64,000 nucleotides of DNA from Patulibacter defluvii (GCF_034096925.1 NZ_JAWZSQ010000023.1:27735-91734), one strand, 5' to 3'; positions 49,835 through 58,783 are shown, numbered from the stretch's first letter. Made by a program: numbers and translations. Notes: generated by a model not told the origin, from the letters alone.

Positions 49835-51043
49835 GTGACGCCCCGTCCCCTGCTGCCCCTCGCGCTCGCCGCGCTGCTCGCCCTCGCGCCCGCCGCGGCG
49901 GCCGACGGCGACCCCGCGCCAGCCGACGGCGGCAGCGGCACGAGCACGAGCACGACCACGAGCACGACTCCGACGCCGCCCGCGAGCGACGACCCGCAGC
50001 CCGCCACCCCGGCCCCCGCCCCGACCCCCCCCGCCGTGGCGTTCGACGCGGCGCTGCGCGGCCCGACCGTGCTCTCGGTCGAGCCGAACGACACCCCGCT
50101 CGACGGCTGGAACGGCTGGCTGCTGTGGAGCCGCCGCGGCCCGGACGGGCTCTTCCACCTGATCGCGCGCCGGCCCGACGGCAGCGGCGTCGAGCTGCCG
50201 ACGCCGCCGCAGCCGCGCCCCTTCGACGCCGGGATCGGCCCGGGACCGAGCGGCCAGGCGCTCGTGGTCTACAGCCGCTGCGCGACCCCGATCGCGCCCG
50301 CCCCGACCGGCTGCGACGTCTGGCAGATCGACCCGCAGACCGGCAGCGACGTGCCGGTGCCGTCGGCCTCGCAGCCCGACGTCGACGAGCGGCACCCGGC
50401 CGTCTGGGGCCGCCGGATCGCGTTCGCCCAGGCCGTCCGCGGCGGCAGCAGCGCCCGGGCGGGGGTCGCGATCGCCGCCCTCGACGGCCCGCCGCCGGCG
50501 CGGCCCCGCCACCTCGGGCCGCGGCGCGAGCGGCGCGGACGCGCGGTGACGACCGTCCCCGAGTACGGCCCGGTGGCGATCGACCTCCGCGGGTCCACGA
50601 TCGCCTACAGCTGGCGGGCGCACGGGATCCGCACCCGCTGGTCGCTGCGGATCGCCGTCGGCAGGCGGACCCGCACCGTCCAGAGCGTCGCCCCGGGCCG
50701 CCGCACCTTCGCCGAGATCGGCGCCCCGGCGCTCGGTCGCCGCGACGTGATCGTGCCGATCCTGCGCAGCGGCGGCGGCGGACGCTCGGTGCTCCTGCGC
50801 AGCTCGCGCAACGGCGCCCGGCGGTGGGTGCTGGAGAGCGGCTTCAGCTCCGCCCAGACCGAGCGCTACGGCTCGGCCCTGACCGCGATCGCGCGTCCCG
50901 ACGATCGTCACCTGGCCGTCGTCCGGCGGCTGGCCAGCGACGGCCGCTTCGGCTGCCGGGCGACCGCGCTGCCGCGGACCCAGGGCTGCGAGCTGCTGTG
51001 GCTGGACGTCGACGCGCAGCCCTGGCGGCGGCTGCGCCGCTGA
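49835..51043 (+). CDS. Secreted beta-rich protein (402 aa)
   Basis: 402 residues from a GTG at 49835. A signal peptide (PLLPLALAALLALAPAAAAD) is followed by a Thr/Pro linker and a strand-rich domain with repeating units such as GWNGWLLWSRRGPDGLFHLI and STIAYSWRAHGIRTRWSLRI, which looks like a beta-propeller of the TolB type. Four Cys residues could form disulfides. Function unknown. Confidence 0.65.
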   Translation: MTPRPLLPLALAALLALAPAAAADGDPAPADGGSGTSTSTTTSTTPTPPASDDPQPATPAPAPTPPAVAFDAALRGPTVLSVEPNDTPLDGWNGWLLWSRRGPDGLFHLIARRPDGSGVELPTPPQPRPFDAGIGPGPSGQALVVYSRCATPIAPAPTGCDVWQIDPQTGSDVPVPSASQPDVDERHPAVWGRRIAFAQAVRGGSSARAGVAIAALDGPPPARPRHLGPRRERRGRAVTTVPEYGPVAIDLRGSTIAYSWRAHGIRTRWSLRIAVGRRTRTVQSVAPGRRTFAEIGAPALGRRDVIVPILRSGGGGRSVLLRSSRNGARRWVLESGFSSAQTERYGSALTAIARPDDRHLAVVRRLASDGRFGCRATALPRTQGCELLWLDVDAQPWRRLRR

Positions 51044-51052
51044 TCGCCGACC

Positions 51053-52045
51053 TCAGCGGCGCAGCGGCAGCGGCAGCACGTCGCCGCCCTCGATCGCGAC
51101 CGCGAAGCGACGCGCCAGCAGCGTCGGGTCGAGCGCGCCGGCTGCCCGCAGGACGCCGGCGTCGTCGGTGCCGGTGACCGCCCAGCTCGGCGGCTCGTCG
51201 CGGTAGCGCGAGGCGACGATCAGCCCGGCGCCGGCCCCCAGCGTCCGCGCCGTCCGGCCCTCGGCGTCGAGCAGCGCGATCCGGCGGCCGTCGCGGTCCG
51301 GGCGGGCGAAGATCCCGGAGATCCCGACGCCCATCTCGAGCAGGCCGGCGGCCGGGTCCTCGCGGATCGCGCTCCAGCGGCCGACGGCGATCCGCGCCGT
51401 CTCCGGGTTGTAGGAGCTGCGGAGGGCGGTCGTGGCGGCCGGGATCCCGTAGCGGACGAGCACGTCGCGGACCATCCGGCAGGCCTGGGCCCGCGGCTCG
51501 GTGCACTCCACCCGCACCGGCCAGCGCTTGCCGTCGAAGCCGTGCAGGAACGGCTCGGGGAAGCTGCCGACCACGCCCCGCGGCCGCGCCGCCGGGCCCG
51601 GGGCGGAGCGGTCGAACCAGATCGTGTCGCCGTCGTGGACCTCGGCCTCGGTCGCGCGCTCGAAGGTCGTCGGCCGCTGCTCGTGGGTCGGGCGGCTGTC
51701 GTCGAGGGCGCCGGTCTCGGGCGGGGCGCCGTTGATCCAGAACGACCAGCGCGCGTCGCCGCTGGCTGCGGTGTCGCCGATCGCGGTCACGTCGCCCTGG
51801 CGGTCGAGCCGGACCTTCGCCGCCCGCCGCAGCACGTCGGCCACGTGCTCGCCGTCCTTGACCGGCAGCTGGTCGCGGTCGAGCAGCAGCCGGCTGCCGC
51901 GACCGTCGGTGACCAGCACCCGGACGCCCTGCGGCTCGTCGTCGCCGCTCCCGCAGCCGGTCAGCCCGGCCACGGCGACCACCGTCAGCAGCGCGGCCGA
52001 CCACCGGCGGACGAGGCGGGCGGAGCGGGTCTGACGGCGCGGCAC
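51053..52045 (-). CDS. Lipoprotein with DUF4430-like domain
   Basis: 330 residues from a GTG at 52045. Lipobox TVVAVAGLTGC near residue 30. The first domain, GSRLLLDRDQLPVKDGEHVA and GDARWSFWINGAPPE, resembles the DUF4430/transcobalamin-like fold that binds small molecules. The adjacent gene encodes a cobalamin adenosyltransferase on the other strand, a suggestive but unproven link. The C-terminal part is alpha/beta and unknown. Confidence 0.65.
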   Translation of the reverse strand: MPRRQTRSARLVRRWSAALLTVVAVAGLTGCGSGDDEPQGVRVLVTDGRGSRLLLDRDQLPVKDGEHVADVLRRAAKVRLDRQGDVTAIGDTAASGDARWSFWINGAPPETGALDDSRPTHEQRPTTFERATEAEVHDGDTIWFDRSAPGPAARPRGVVGSFPEPFLHGFDGKRWPVRVECTEPRAQACRMVRDVLVRYGIPAATTALRSSYNPETARIAVGRWSAIREDPAAGLLEMGVGISGIFARPDRDGRRIALLDAEGRTARTLGAGAGLIVASRYRDEPPSWAVTGTDDAGVLRAAGALDPTLLARRFAVAIEGGDVLPLPLRR

Positions 52046-52053
52046 GGGGCCGG

Positions 52054-52059
52054 ATCCTA
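52054..52059 (-). promoter_or_regulatory. -10 box of leaderless lipoprotein gene
   Basis: TAGGAT on the minus strand, 8 nt before the GTG at 52045; no ribosome site between them. Confidence 0.65.
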
Positions 52060-52118
52060 GTCGCGGCAACCCGCCTGCGACCCCTCCCCGTCGTGGTCGG
52101 CCGGCCGCCGGGCCGCGA

Positions 52119-52124
52119 TAGGGT
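52119..52124 (+). promoter_or_regulatory. -10 box of leaderless adenosyltransferase gene
   Basis: TAGGGT ends 6 nt before the GTG at 52131. The gap to the divergent lipoprotein gene is only 85 bp and holds both promoters. Confidence 0.65.
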
Positions 52125-52130
52125 CGGCTG

Positions 52131-52691
52131 GTGACCGTCAACCTGACCCGGATCTACACGCGGCTCGGCGACGCCGGCGAGACCCACCTGGGCGACATGA
52201 GCCGGGTGCCGAAGACCCATCCGCGGATCGAGGCCTACGGCGAGATCGACGAGCTGAACAGCCAGCTCGGCGTGGTGCTGACGCTCGCCGACCTGCCGGA
52301 GCGGTTCGGCCCCTGGCTGCGGCGGATCCAGAACGACCTCTTCGACCTCGGCGCCGACCTGTCGGTGCCCGAGGACACCGAGCACGCCCGCAAGGACCGG
52401 CTGCGGGCCACGCCCGAGCAGGTCGCGTGGCTGGAGCAGCGCTGCGACGAGGTCAACGGCGAGCTGACGCCGCTGCGCTCGTTCCTGCTGCCGGGCGGCA
52501 CGCCGTCGGCCGCCCACCTGCACGTGGCGCGGACGATCTGCCGCCGGGCCGAGCGGCGGGCGCTGCTGGTCGAGGGCGCCAACCCCGACGTCGCGAAGTA
52601 CCTGAACCGGCTCTCCGACCTGCTCTTCATCCTCGCGCGGGCGGCCAACGGCGGCGAGGAACCGCTCTGGCAGCCGGGCGCGGGCCGCTGA
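52131..52691 (+). CDS. Cob(I)alamin adenosyltransferase, PduO type
   Basis: 186 residues from a GTG at 52131. TRIYTRLGDAGETHLGDMSR is the ATP-binding N-terminus, FLLPGGTPSAAHLHVARTIC and YLNRLSDLLFILARAAN complete the PduO/MMAB signature. It attaches adenosine to cob(I)alamin to make coenzyme B12. The 3' end overlaps the convergent PAP2 gene by 65 bp. Confidence 0.93.
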   Translation: MTVNLTRIYTRLGDAGETHLGDMSRVPKTHPRIEAYGEIDELNSQLGVVLTLADLPERFGPWLRRIQNDLFDLGADLSVPEDTEHARKDRLRATPEQVAWLEQRCDEVNGELTPLRSFLLPGGTPSAAHLHVARTICRRAERRALLVEGANPDVAKYLNRLSDLLFILARAANGGEEPLWQPGAGR

Positions 52692-53568
52692 GCGGCGCTT
52701 CCCGGGCCTCGTCCTCCCCCGCCGCGGTCAGCGTCGTCGCGGCGGCGACCAGCGTCAGGGCCAGCGCGACGATCGCGCCGACCACCACCACCGCCGCCGT
52801 GTGCTGGTCGACGGTCCCCAGCAGGCCGCCGTCGGTGCGGGCGGCCCGCGAGGCCGCGATCAGCAGCCCGAGCCCGAGCAGCAGCAGCGGCCCGGCGACG
52901 TGGACCGGTCGCAGCGGCCGCCGGTCGGGCGGCGTCGGGGCCGGACGCCAGCGCTGCCAGGCCACCAGCACCATCGCGGCGAGCGTGACCCAGATCGCCG
53001 CGCACAGGTAGCCGCCGAAGACGTCGGTCGGGTAGTGGTAGCGGCCGGCGATCAGCCCCAGCCCGACGCCGCAGGCTCCGAGCCCGCCGACCACGGCCAC
53101 CAGCGGCCGCAGCCGCCGGGGAGCCACCAGGATCGCCAGCAGCGCCACGGTCATCGCCGCCGTGCTGTGCCCCGAGGGCCACGAGGCGTCGGCGATCCGG
53201 GCGGCGGCCAGCGGCACGTCGCGCGGGGCGGCCAGCAGCTGCTTCAGGTTCTGGGCCATCAGCTCGCTGGCCACCATCGTCGGCGGGATCAGCAGCGCCA
53301 GCCGCCAGCGCCGCCGCAGGGCCGCCACGAACACCAGCGCCAGGCAGAACTGCAGGTACGAGGCGGGGTTGCCCAGCCGCACGAACCACCACCACGGCTC
53401 CGACTGCCAGAACGGCGAGATCGCCTCGATCGTGCGCGCGTCGAGCACGTCGGCGGTGCGGCTGGGCCGGAGCACGAAGCCGACCAGCAGGAAGGTCCCG
53501 ACCAGCCCGGCGAGCACCAGGCTCAGGTGGTGCAGCGCGGGCGAGCGCCGTCCGTCGGGGAACCGCAC
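52627..53568 (-). CDS. PAP2-family membrane phosphatase
   Basis: 313 residues from a GTG at 53568. Six transmembrane helices carry the three PAP2 motifs: KQLLAAPRDVP, SWPSGHST and AGRYHYPTDVFGG. Such enzymes remove phosphate from phosphatidate or undecaprenyl pyrophosphate in the outer leaflet. The C-terminal 65 residues overlap the adenosyltransferase gene and end in an Arg/Pro-rich tail. Confidence 0.9.
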   Translation of the reverse strand: MRFPDGRRSPALHHLSLVLAGLVGTFLLVGFVLRPSRTADVLDARTIEAISPFWQSEPWWWFVRLGNPASYLQFCLALVFVAALRRRWRLALLIPPTMVASELMAQNLKQLLAAPRDVPLAAARIADASWPSGHSTAAMTVALLAILVAPRRLRPLVAVVGGLGACGVGLGLIAGRYHYPTDVFGGYLCAAIWVTLAAMVLVAWQRWRPAPTPPDRRPLRPVHVAGPLLLLGLGLLIAASRAARTDGGLLGTVDQHTAAVVVVGAIVALALTLVAAATTLTAAGEDEAREAPLSGPRPAARAVPRRRWPPARG

Positions 53569-53575
53569 CCGCCCT

Positions 53576-53581
53576 ACGCTA
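53576..53581 (-). promoter_or_regulatory. -10 box of leaderless PAP2 gene
   Basis: TAGCGT on the minus strand, 7 nt before the GTG at 53568; no ribosome site. Confidence 0.6.
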
Positions 53582-53631
53582 GGTCACCGGGATCAAGCGC
53601 GGCTGAGCCGGCCGCGCCGCCGCCGTCCCGC

Positions 53632-56184
53632 TCAGCGGACGCCGGCCAGCCGCAGCGTCCGCCGCAGGCTGCTGGCGCGGGCCCGCTCCGGCGCCACGAC
53701 GGCGATCGCGCTGATCCGGCCCTTGCTGGTGTGCAGCACCACCCGCGGGCTGGTGCGGCTGCGGGCCCGGCGGACCCAAAGGCCGCGGCCGACCCGCTTC
53801 GCCACCCGCCCGACGCGCCGCACCGACGAGCCGACCCGCAGCCCCGCGACCCGGTGCTGACGGGCGGTCGAGGTCATCGCGACCGTCCGGCCGTCGTCGC
53901 CGAAGACCGCCGCCACCGTCGCCTGGCGGCCGTCGCGCTCGGTCACGCAGTAGCGGTAGGCGTCGAGCGGGCGCGCCGTGGGCTGGCCGACCCGCCGCAG
54001 CAGCGAGGCCGCCGACTCGTCCAGCCGCAGCGGGCCGACCTGCGAGCGGCCGAAGGCGCCGGCCTCGACCTTGCAGCCGGGATACGGCACGCCGGTCGCC
54101 CGCTCCCAGGTCTGGAGGTAGGCCTCGGCGCCGGCCAGGAGGTCGTCGACGATCGGCTGGCCGGCGATCTGACGCAGGTCCTCGTACCAGTCGGGGTAGA
54201 GCCCGTACTGCGCCACGCCCTCCTCGTTGAGGTCGAAGACGCGGTTGCCGGTCCGGTTGCGGTCGAGCGTCACCGCGCCGTCGATCGAGCGGAAGGGGTA
54301 GCGGACCGGGTTCTTGGCGTTGTCGCCGCGCGGGCCGCCCTGGGCGCCGAAGCCGTTGATGTCGGCGCCGTAGCCGAGCCCGAAGAGGAACCGCGGGTTG
54401 CGCTGCTTGCGGAGCACCTTCCACTGCTCGGCGAAGCCCTTCGAGCCGCCGGCGTAGGGCCCGATGAAGCCGCCCAGCTGGTAGATCCGCTTCGGCGTCG
54501 TCTCGTCCGACCAGCCGTGGCTGGAGAGCACGCCGGGGTAGCGGCGCCGCTCGAGCAGCTTCAGCGCCTCGTCGCGGGTCTTGACGCTCATGTGGTCGAC
54601 CTCGACCATCATCCCCTTGCTGATCATCCGCTCGATCAGCCGCTTGCCCAGGTCGCTGAGGCCGCGCGGGTTGCAGAGCGGGCCGGCGGGGTAGACCGGC
54701 AGCGCGCCGTGCAGGCCGACCAGGGTCAGCAGCTGGGTGACGATGTCGAGCCGCGGGAAGGCGTCGAGGTCGTAGGTGTCGGACGGGTGGCCCTCGGCGC
54801 AGCGCTGCAGGCGCAGGAAGTGCGAGGTCCCGACCAGGTTGCCGACGTTGGTCAGGACGCCGGTCAGCCCGCCGTCGCCGGTGGTGCCGCCGAAGGCGTT
54901 GTCGAACTTGTGGACGGGGAAGGCGCTGCGCACGCCCAGCCGGTACATCTCGTCGAGCCGCTGCTCCATCTGCTCGGGCGTGCAGGCCGGGGTGTCGTTC
55001 GGCAGCGAGCAGTTGAACGCCTCCGAGTTCTCCATCCCGAGGACGATCGCGAGCTTGCCGTCGTTGATCACCCGCCGCGCCTGCTGCGGGCTCTTGACGA
55101 TCCGGAAGAAGCCCTTGCCGGGACCGCCGAACTGGGCGTCGATGTAGTCCTGCAGCTGCTCGGTGTAGCGAAGCTGCTCGTGGATCGTCTCCATCTCGTC
55201 GCAGCTGCGGTTGCGGACCGGCCAGATCCGGCAGAGGACGCCGTTGTCGACCAGGTCGACGACCATGATCCGCAGGCCGCCGCGCCAGGCCCGCTCGACC
55301 CAGCGCCAGTAGGCGCCCTCGTGGGTCAGCGAGTCGTGGCGCGGCCAGTCCTTCAGCGACGGGTAGCCGGAGGCGTCGTGGAAGCCGATCGGGTTGCCGC
55401 CGAGGAAGTTCTCCAGCAGCGCCGCGCCGCCGCCGAGCAGGGCGTGGTCGGGACAGTCGACGAGGGCCTTCTCGATCCCGTAAGGCGACCACATCCGGCC
55501 GCAGTGGACGGCGCCGCCGATGAAGTTGAAGTTGATCGGGTGGTTGTGGGTGTCGATCAGGCCGCGGACCTCGCCGTCGCGCCAGCTGCCACGGGCCGGC
55601 GTGCCGACGGCGTTGATCTCCGCCTCGGGGAAGACCGCGCAGTTGCCGGCCGCGACGAACCGGAAGGCGGCGGTCTCGCCCTCGGCCCGCGGCGGCGCGA
55701 CCAGGCTGCCGCCGCTGCCGCCGTCGACGGCCAGCACGCCGCCGGTCAGGCCCTCGATCCGGAAACGGCCCGCGCCGGCCGGCTCGATACGCCAGTCCCC
55801 CGCCGGTCCGAGGTTGCCGGAGGCCAGCACCGCGCTGCCGTCGCCGCGGGTGATCGCGGTCCGGTCGCGGCCGTAGAACAGGTAGCGGCCGAGCGCGGTG
55901 GCCTGCATCCGAAACGCCTCGGCACCGCCGGCGGCGATCGCCTCGGCCCGGTAGCCGCCGTCGGGACGGCGGACGACGAAGCGCCCCGTCGCGACCGACT
56001 GGAGCGCGTAGCAGCCGTGGACCAGCGAATAGCGGGTCGCCGGCTCGGCGGCTGGCGCGCTGGCTGGCCAGGCCGTCGCGAGCAGGGCCAGCAGCGCGAC
56101 CAGCGCCGCTCCGATCCCCCGCCCGCGCCCGACCGTTGAACGGCACGCCGCGACGTGCCCCGCACTCCCCCGGAAACTCCGCAC
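53632..56184 (-). CDS. Secreted membrane-dipeptidase-like (M19) hydrolase
   Basis: 850 residues. A signal peptide (GAALVALLALLATAWPASAP) is followed by a beta-trefoil or fascin-like domain (about 50-190: GRYLFYGRDRTAI, DWRIEPAGAGRFRIEGL). The catalytic domain has zinc-ligand candidates in order as in renal dipeptidases: LIDTHNHP, VLGMENSE, VEVDHMS, VLSSHGW and LGYGADINGFG. Length exceeds usual M19 enzymes because of long insertions and an Arg-rich C-terminal domain. It probably cuts peptides or amides outside the cell. Confidence 0.72.
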   Translation of the reverse strand: MRSFRGSAGHVAACRSTVGRGRGIGAALVALLALLATAWPASAPAAEPATRYSLVHGCYALQSVATGRFVVRRPDGGYRAEAIAAGGAEAFRMQATALGRYLFYGRDRTAITRGDGSAVLASGNLGPAGDWRIEPAGAGRFRIEGLTGGVLAVDGGSGGSLVAPPRAEGETAAFRFVAAGNCAVFPEAEINAVGTPARGSWRDGEVRGLIDTHNHPINFNFIGGAVHCGRMWSPYGIEKALVDCPDHALLGGGAALLENFLGGNPIGFHDASGYPSLKDWPRHDSLTHEGAYWRWVERAWRGGLRIMVVDLVDNGVLCRIWPVRNRSCDEMETIHEQLRYTEQLQDYIDAQFGGPGKGFFRIVKSPQQARRVINDGKLAIVLGMENSEAFNCSLPNDTPACTPEQMEQRLDEMYRLGVRSAFPVHKFDNAFGGTTGDGGLTGVLTNVGNLVGTSHFLRLQRCAEGHPSDTYDLDAFPRLDIVTQLLTLVGLHGALPVYPAGPLCNPRGLSDLGKRLIERMISKGMMVEVDHMSVKTRDEALKLLERRRYPGVLSSHGWSDETTPKRIYQLGGFIGPYAGGSKGFAEQWKVLRKQRNPRFLFGLGYGADINGFGAQGGPRGDNAKNPVRYPFRSIDGAVTLDRNRTGNRVFDLNEEGVAQYGLYPDWYEDLRQIAGQPIVDDLLAGAEAYLQTWERATGVPYPGCKVEAGAFGRSQVGPLRLDESAASLLRRVGQPTARPLDAYRYCVTERDGRQATVAAVFGDDGRTVAMTSTARQHRVAGLRVGSSVRRVGRVAKRVGRGLWVRRARSRTSPRVVLHTSKGRISAIAVVAPERARASSLRRTLRLAGVR

Positions 56185-56235
56185 GGGAGCACCCTAGCCC
56201 ACCTGGTTACACCCGTGCAACGTGGCCCCGCGGGG

Positions 56236-57753
56236 TCAGCCGCGGTAGACGGCCAGGGAACGCGCGAGGGCCCGCATCTCGCCGTTGCCGAGGGCGTTGG
56301 AGAGCGTGTTGGAGACCCAGTACGTGCCGCGATCGGTGCGCAGCATCAGGCGCCGGATCTTGCGGCCGTCGTACTGGACCAGGAACGTCCGGCCGCCGAT
56401 CCGCTCCTGGTCGTCGGCCAGGTCGAGGATCGGCGGATCGCGCCAGGTGGTGCCCTCGATCCCGTAGTACTGGCCGATCGCGGGGTTCTCGGCGACGACG
56501 ATCCGGTAGGCCGGCCAGGGGTAGGTCTTGCCGTCGGCGGCGGCGATGTCGTAGGGGCGGGAGGAGACGTCGTCGTAGCGCGACCGCCGCTCGATCGCGG
56601 TCGGGTAGAGGATCGGGAAGGGCGTGCGGGGCGCGAGCTCGCCGGCCACCAGCCGCTTGCCGGCACCGCCGTCGGCGACGACCGTCGGCGGGGTGGCGGC
56701 GCGCCGCCGGCGGGGCCTGGAGCGCGGAGCCGGCGTGCCCTGGCCTTCGGCGTCGCGGGCGCGGCGGTGGGCCCCGCCCGGGACGCTGTCGGGGTGCAGG
56801 AACTGGTGGGCGGCGCGGGCCAGGGCCTGGGGCGTGGCGGCGACGTTGCCGCCGGCGACGTCGCGGGTGGCGAGGGGGATCTTCTCGGTCGGCTTGCCGG
56901 CGATGTTGGCGGCCAGCTTGACCACGCCGAGGACGTCGCGGGAACCGCGGACGTCGGTCGTCAGGTAGGGCTGGATCGCCCGCAGGATGTCGTTGTGGTC
57001 GCTGAAGATCCGAGTGGCGGCGATCTGACTCCGGGCCTCGGACAGGTAGTTGGACTGGCGGGCCTCGCGGACCAGGTCGTTGTCCAGGTGGCGGAAGCGG
57101 ACGTAGGCCAGCGAGTCCTCGCCGCAGAGCCGCTGGTAGCCGGCGGGCACGTCGATCTCGGCGTAGCGCTTGCCGGGCGGCAGGCCGGCGTTGTCGTTGA
57201 AGTAGCGGCGATCGATGTCGACGTAGAAGCAGCGCAGTTCGTTGACCGCCTGCGCGAACGCCGTGAAGCGGATCGACACGTAGTGCTCGATCCGGAACGG
57301 TTCGCCGGGGGTGCTGAGCAGTCCCCTCAGCGTCCGGACCAGGTTGCGCGGCCCGCCGGCGTAGGTCTCGTTCAGCTTGCGCGTGCCGCGGCCGGGCAGG
57401 TCGACCTCCAGGTCGCGCGGCAGCGACAGCATCGTGGTGGCCTTGGCGTCCGGATCGAGTCGGATCAGCATCATCGTGTCTGACCGCGTCGGCGTGCCCT
57501 TGGCGTCGCCGAAGCGGTGGTCGTCGCCGACCAGCAGGATGGTCTGCGCCTCGCCCGAGCGGACGTCGTCGAGGACCCCGGTCAGGCCCGGATCGTCGGC
57601 CCCCTCGAGGATCCCGCCGATGTCGTCGGCCTGCTTCCAGATCACGATCGCCACCCCCGCGCCAACGGCGAGCAGCACGATCAGGCCGGCGACGACGATC
57701 CGCAGCGCGAAGCGGCGACCGGGATGCGGCGACGGCGACGGCGTGGCGACCAC
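56236..57753 (-). CDS. LytR-CpsA-Psr (LCP) family transferase
   Basis: 505 residues from a GTG at 57753. One N-terminal transmembrane helix (FALRIVVAGLIVLLAVGAGV), then the LCP domain: TILLVGDDHRF, SDTMMLIRLDPDAKATTMLS, LPRDLEVDLPG, KLNETYAGG and YVRFRHLDNDLVREARQ. LCP enzymes attach glycopolymers to peptidoglycan. A basic linker and a C-terminal LytR_C-like domain (IVVAENPAIGQYYGIEGTTW) follow. Confidence 0.9.
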   Translation of the reverse strand: MVATPSPSPHPGRRFALRIVVAGLIVLLAVGAGVAIVIWKQADDIGGILEGADDPGLTGVLDDVRSGEAQTILLVGDDHRFGDAKGTPTRSDTMMLIRLDPDAKATTMLSLPRDLEVDLPGRGTRKLNETYAGGPRNLVRTLRGLLSTPGEPFRIEHYVSIRFTAFAQAVNELRCFYVDIDRRYFNDNAGLPPGKRYAEIDVPAGYQRLCGEDSLAYVRFRHLDNDLVREARQSNYLSEARSQIAATRIFSDHNDILRAIQPYLTTDVRGSRDVLGVVKLAANIAGKPTEKIPLATRDVAGGNVAATPQALARAAHQFLHPDSVPGGAHRRARDAEGQGTPAPRSRPRRRRAATPPTVVADGGAGKRLVAGELAPRTPFPILYPTAIERRSRYDDVSSRPYDIAAADGKTYPWPAYRIVVAENPAIGQYYGIEGTTWRDPPILDLADDQERIGGRTFLVQYDGRKIRRLMLRTDRGTYWVSNTLSNALGNGEMRALARSLAVYRG

Positions 57754-57760
57754 GCGTTCG

Positions 57761-57766
57761 AGGGTA
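57761..57766 (-). promoter_or_regulatory. -10 box of leaderless LCP gene
   Basis: TACCCT on the minus strand, 7 nt before the GTG at 57753; no ribosome site. Confidence 0.6.
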
Positions 57767-57820
57767 GTGGGCGGGTCCGGTGCGGTGCGGAGGGTGGGTC
57801 GGGGGCGATGCCCGAGATGT

Positions 57821-57927
57821 TTGCCGCGCTGGGCGGAGCGCCAGCGCTACCATTGGCCTGGTATCAGCCGTCTGGGGGGAGCTCCCCCTCACCCGTCGAG
57901 CCGCCCTTCGAGGCGGCTCGATTCGTT
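57821..57927 (+). other. Structured intergenic stretch, possible small RNA
   Basis: TTGCCG (57821) and TACCAT (57848) resemble a promoter but the spacer is 21 bp. Downstream are a perfect palindrome GGGGGAGCTCCCCC (57875-57888) and a hairpin CGAGCCGCC/GGCGGCTCG (57897-57905, 57912-57920) followed by ATTCGTT, which looks like a terminator. A transcript of about 65-70 nt could be made. No known RNA family recognised. The rest of 57767-58002 shows nothing. Confidence 0.3.
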
Positions 57928-58002
57928 CCGGCTCCAGGGCGGGGTGGCGGGAAACGCGACGCGCCCCTCCAGGCCCGCCCGCCGTGTGACGATGACCTCC
58001 CT

Positions 58003-58599
58003 GTGATCCGGATCGGTCTCCTGCTGCTCGTCGCCGGCGTCCTGCTCGTGGTCGTCGGCCTGGCCCTCGGACCGAGCGAGTTCGGCTTCGAGGGCGCGTA
58101 CTTCGATGAGTCCGTGGGACAGTCGTTCGAGGTCGGCGGCTCGTACTTCCCGCCGTCGCGGTGGACGGTGCTCGACCTCCGCTACGGCCGCTTCTGGGCT
58201 GGGGCCGGCACGGTCCTGGTGCTGGCCGGCGGCGTGTCGGCGGTGATCGGCGCGAGGTCTCGGCGGCGCCACCTGGCCCGCTCCGCGTACGACGGTCGCC
58301 GGCGAACCGTCCGGATCGGCCTCGCGCTGCTCGCCGCCGGCGTCCTGCTCGTGGCCGTCGGCCTGATCGTCGGGCCGACGCTCCCGGACTTCGCGTTCTT
58401 CGACCGCTCGATCGGCGAGGACGCCTACGCCGGGGTCTTCGGCGTCGCACGGCCGCCGCGCTTGGACGTCCTGGTGCCCGGTCACGGCCCCTTCTGGGCC
58501 GGTGCCGGTCCGGCGCTGATGGTGGTCGGTGCCGCGGTCGCCGGCGCCGGGCGCCTGCGGCTCCGATGGTCGCTCCCGCAACGACGAAACCCCCGCTGA
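58003..58599 (+). CDS. Membrane protein with internal duplication (198 aa)
   Basis: 198 residues from a GTG at 58003. Two copies of the same unit: IRIGLLLLVAGVLLVVVGLA with GRFWAGAGTVLVLAGG, and VRIGLALLAAGVLLVAVGLI with GPFWAGAGPALMVVGA. Each unit has two transmembrane helices joined by an outer loop containing Phe/Asp-rich sequence. Function unknown; clearly a tandem duplication of about 100 residues. Confidence 0.65.
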   Translation: MIRIGLLLLVAGVLLVVVGLALGPSEFGFEGAYFDESVGQSFEVGGSYFPPSRWTVLDLRYGRFWAGAGTVLVLAGGVSAVIGARSRRRHLARSAYDGRRRTVRIGLALLAAGVLLVAVGLIVGPTLPDFAFFDRSIGEDAYAGVFGVARPPRLDVLVPGHGPFWAGAGPALMVVGAAVAGAGRLRLRWSLPQRRNPR

Positions 58600-58611
58600 G
58601 CGAGGGTTTCG
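58585..58611. terminator. Terminator between membrane protein gene and tRNA-Glu
   Basis: CGAAACCC (58585-58592) pairs with GGGTTTCG (58604-58611), extended by two inner pairs after one mismatch. It serves the + strand gene ending at 58599 and, read on the other strand, lies 6 nt after the tRNA-Glu 3' end. Confidence 0.65.
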
Positions 58612-58616
58612 AGAGG

Positions 58617-58689
58617 TACCGCTACGGGGATTCGAACCCCGGTTTCCGCCGTGAGAGGGCGGCGTCCTAGTCCCCTAGACGATAGCGGC
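58617..58689 (-). tRNA. tRNA-Glu (CTC)
   Basis: 73 nt on the minus strand. The acceptor arms GCCGCTA and TAGCGGT pair (one G-T), the T-loop GGTTCGAATCC is canonical, and the anticodon loop CCTCTCA gives CTC. No encoded CCA. A -10-like TATAAA (58702-58707, minus strand) lies 12 nt upstream. Confidence 0.95.
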
Positions 58690-58701
58690 GCGGGGAGGGG
58701 A

Positions 58702-58707
58702 TTTATA
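58702..58707 (-). promoter_or_regulatory. -10 box of tRNA-Glu
   Basis: TATAAA on the minus strand, 12 nt before the tRNA 5' end, in otherwise very GC-rich sequence. Confidence 0.6.
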
Positions 58708-58777
58708 GCAGCGGATCGCAGGCCGTGTCGTCTCGTCGCCGGGCCGGGGCGGGACGTCGCAGCGCGAAGCCATGCGC

Positions 58778-58783
58778 TATGGT
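58778..58783 (+). promoter_or_regulatory. Possible -10 box of tRNA-Leu
   Basis: TATGGT about 40 nt before the tRNA-Leu 5' end. No convincing -35 box is seen. Confidence 0.4.
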
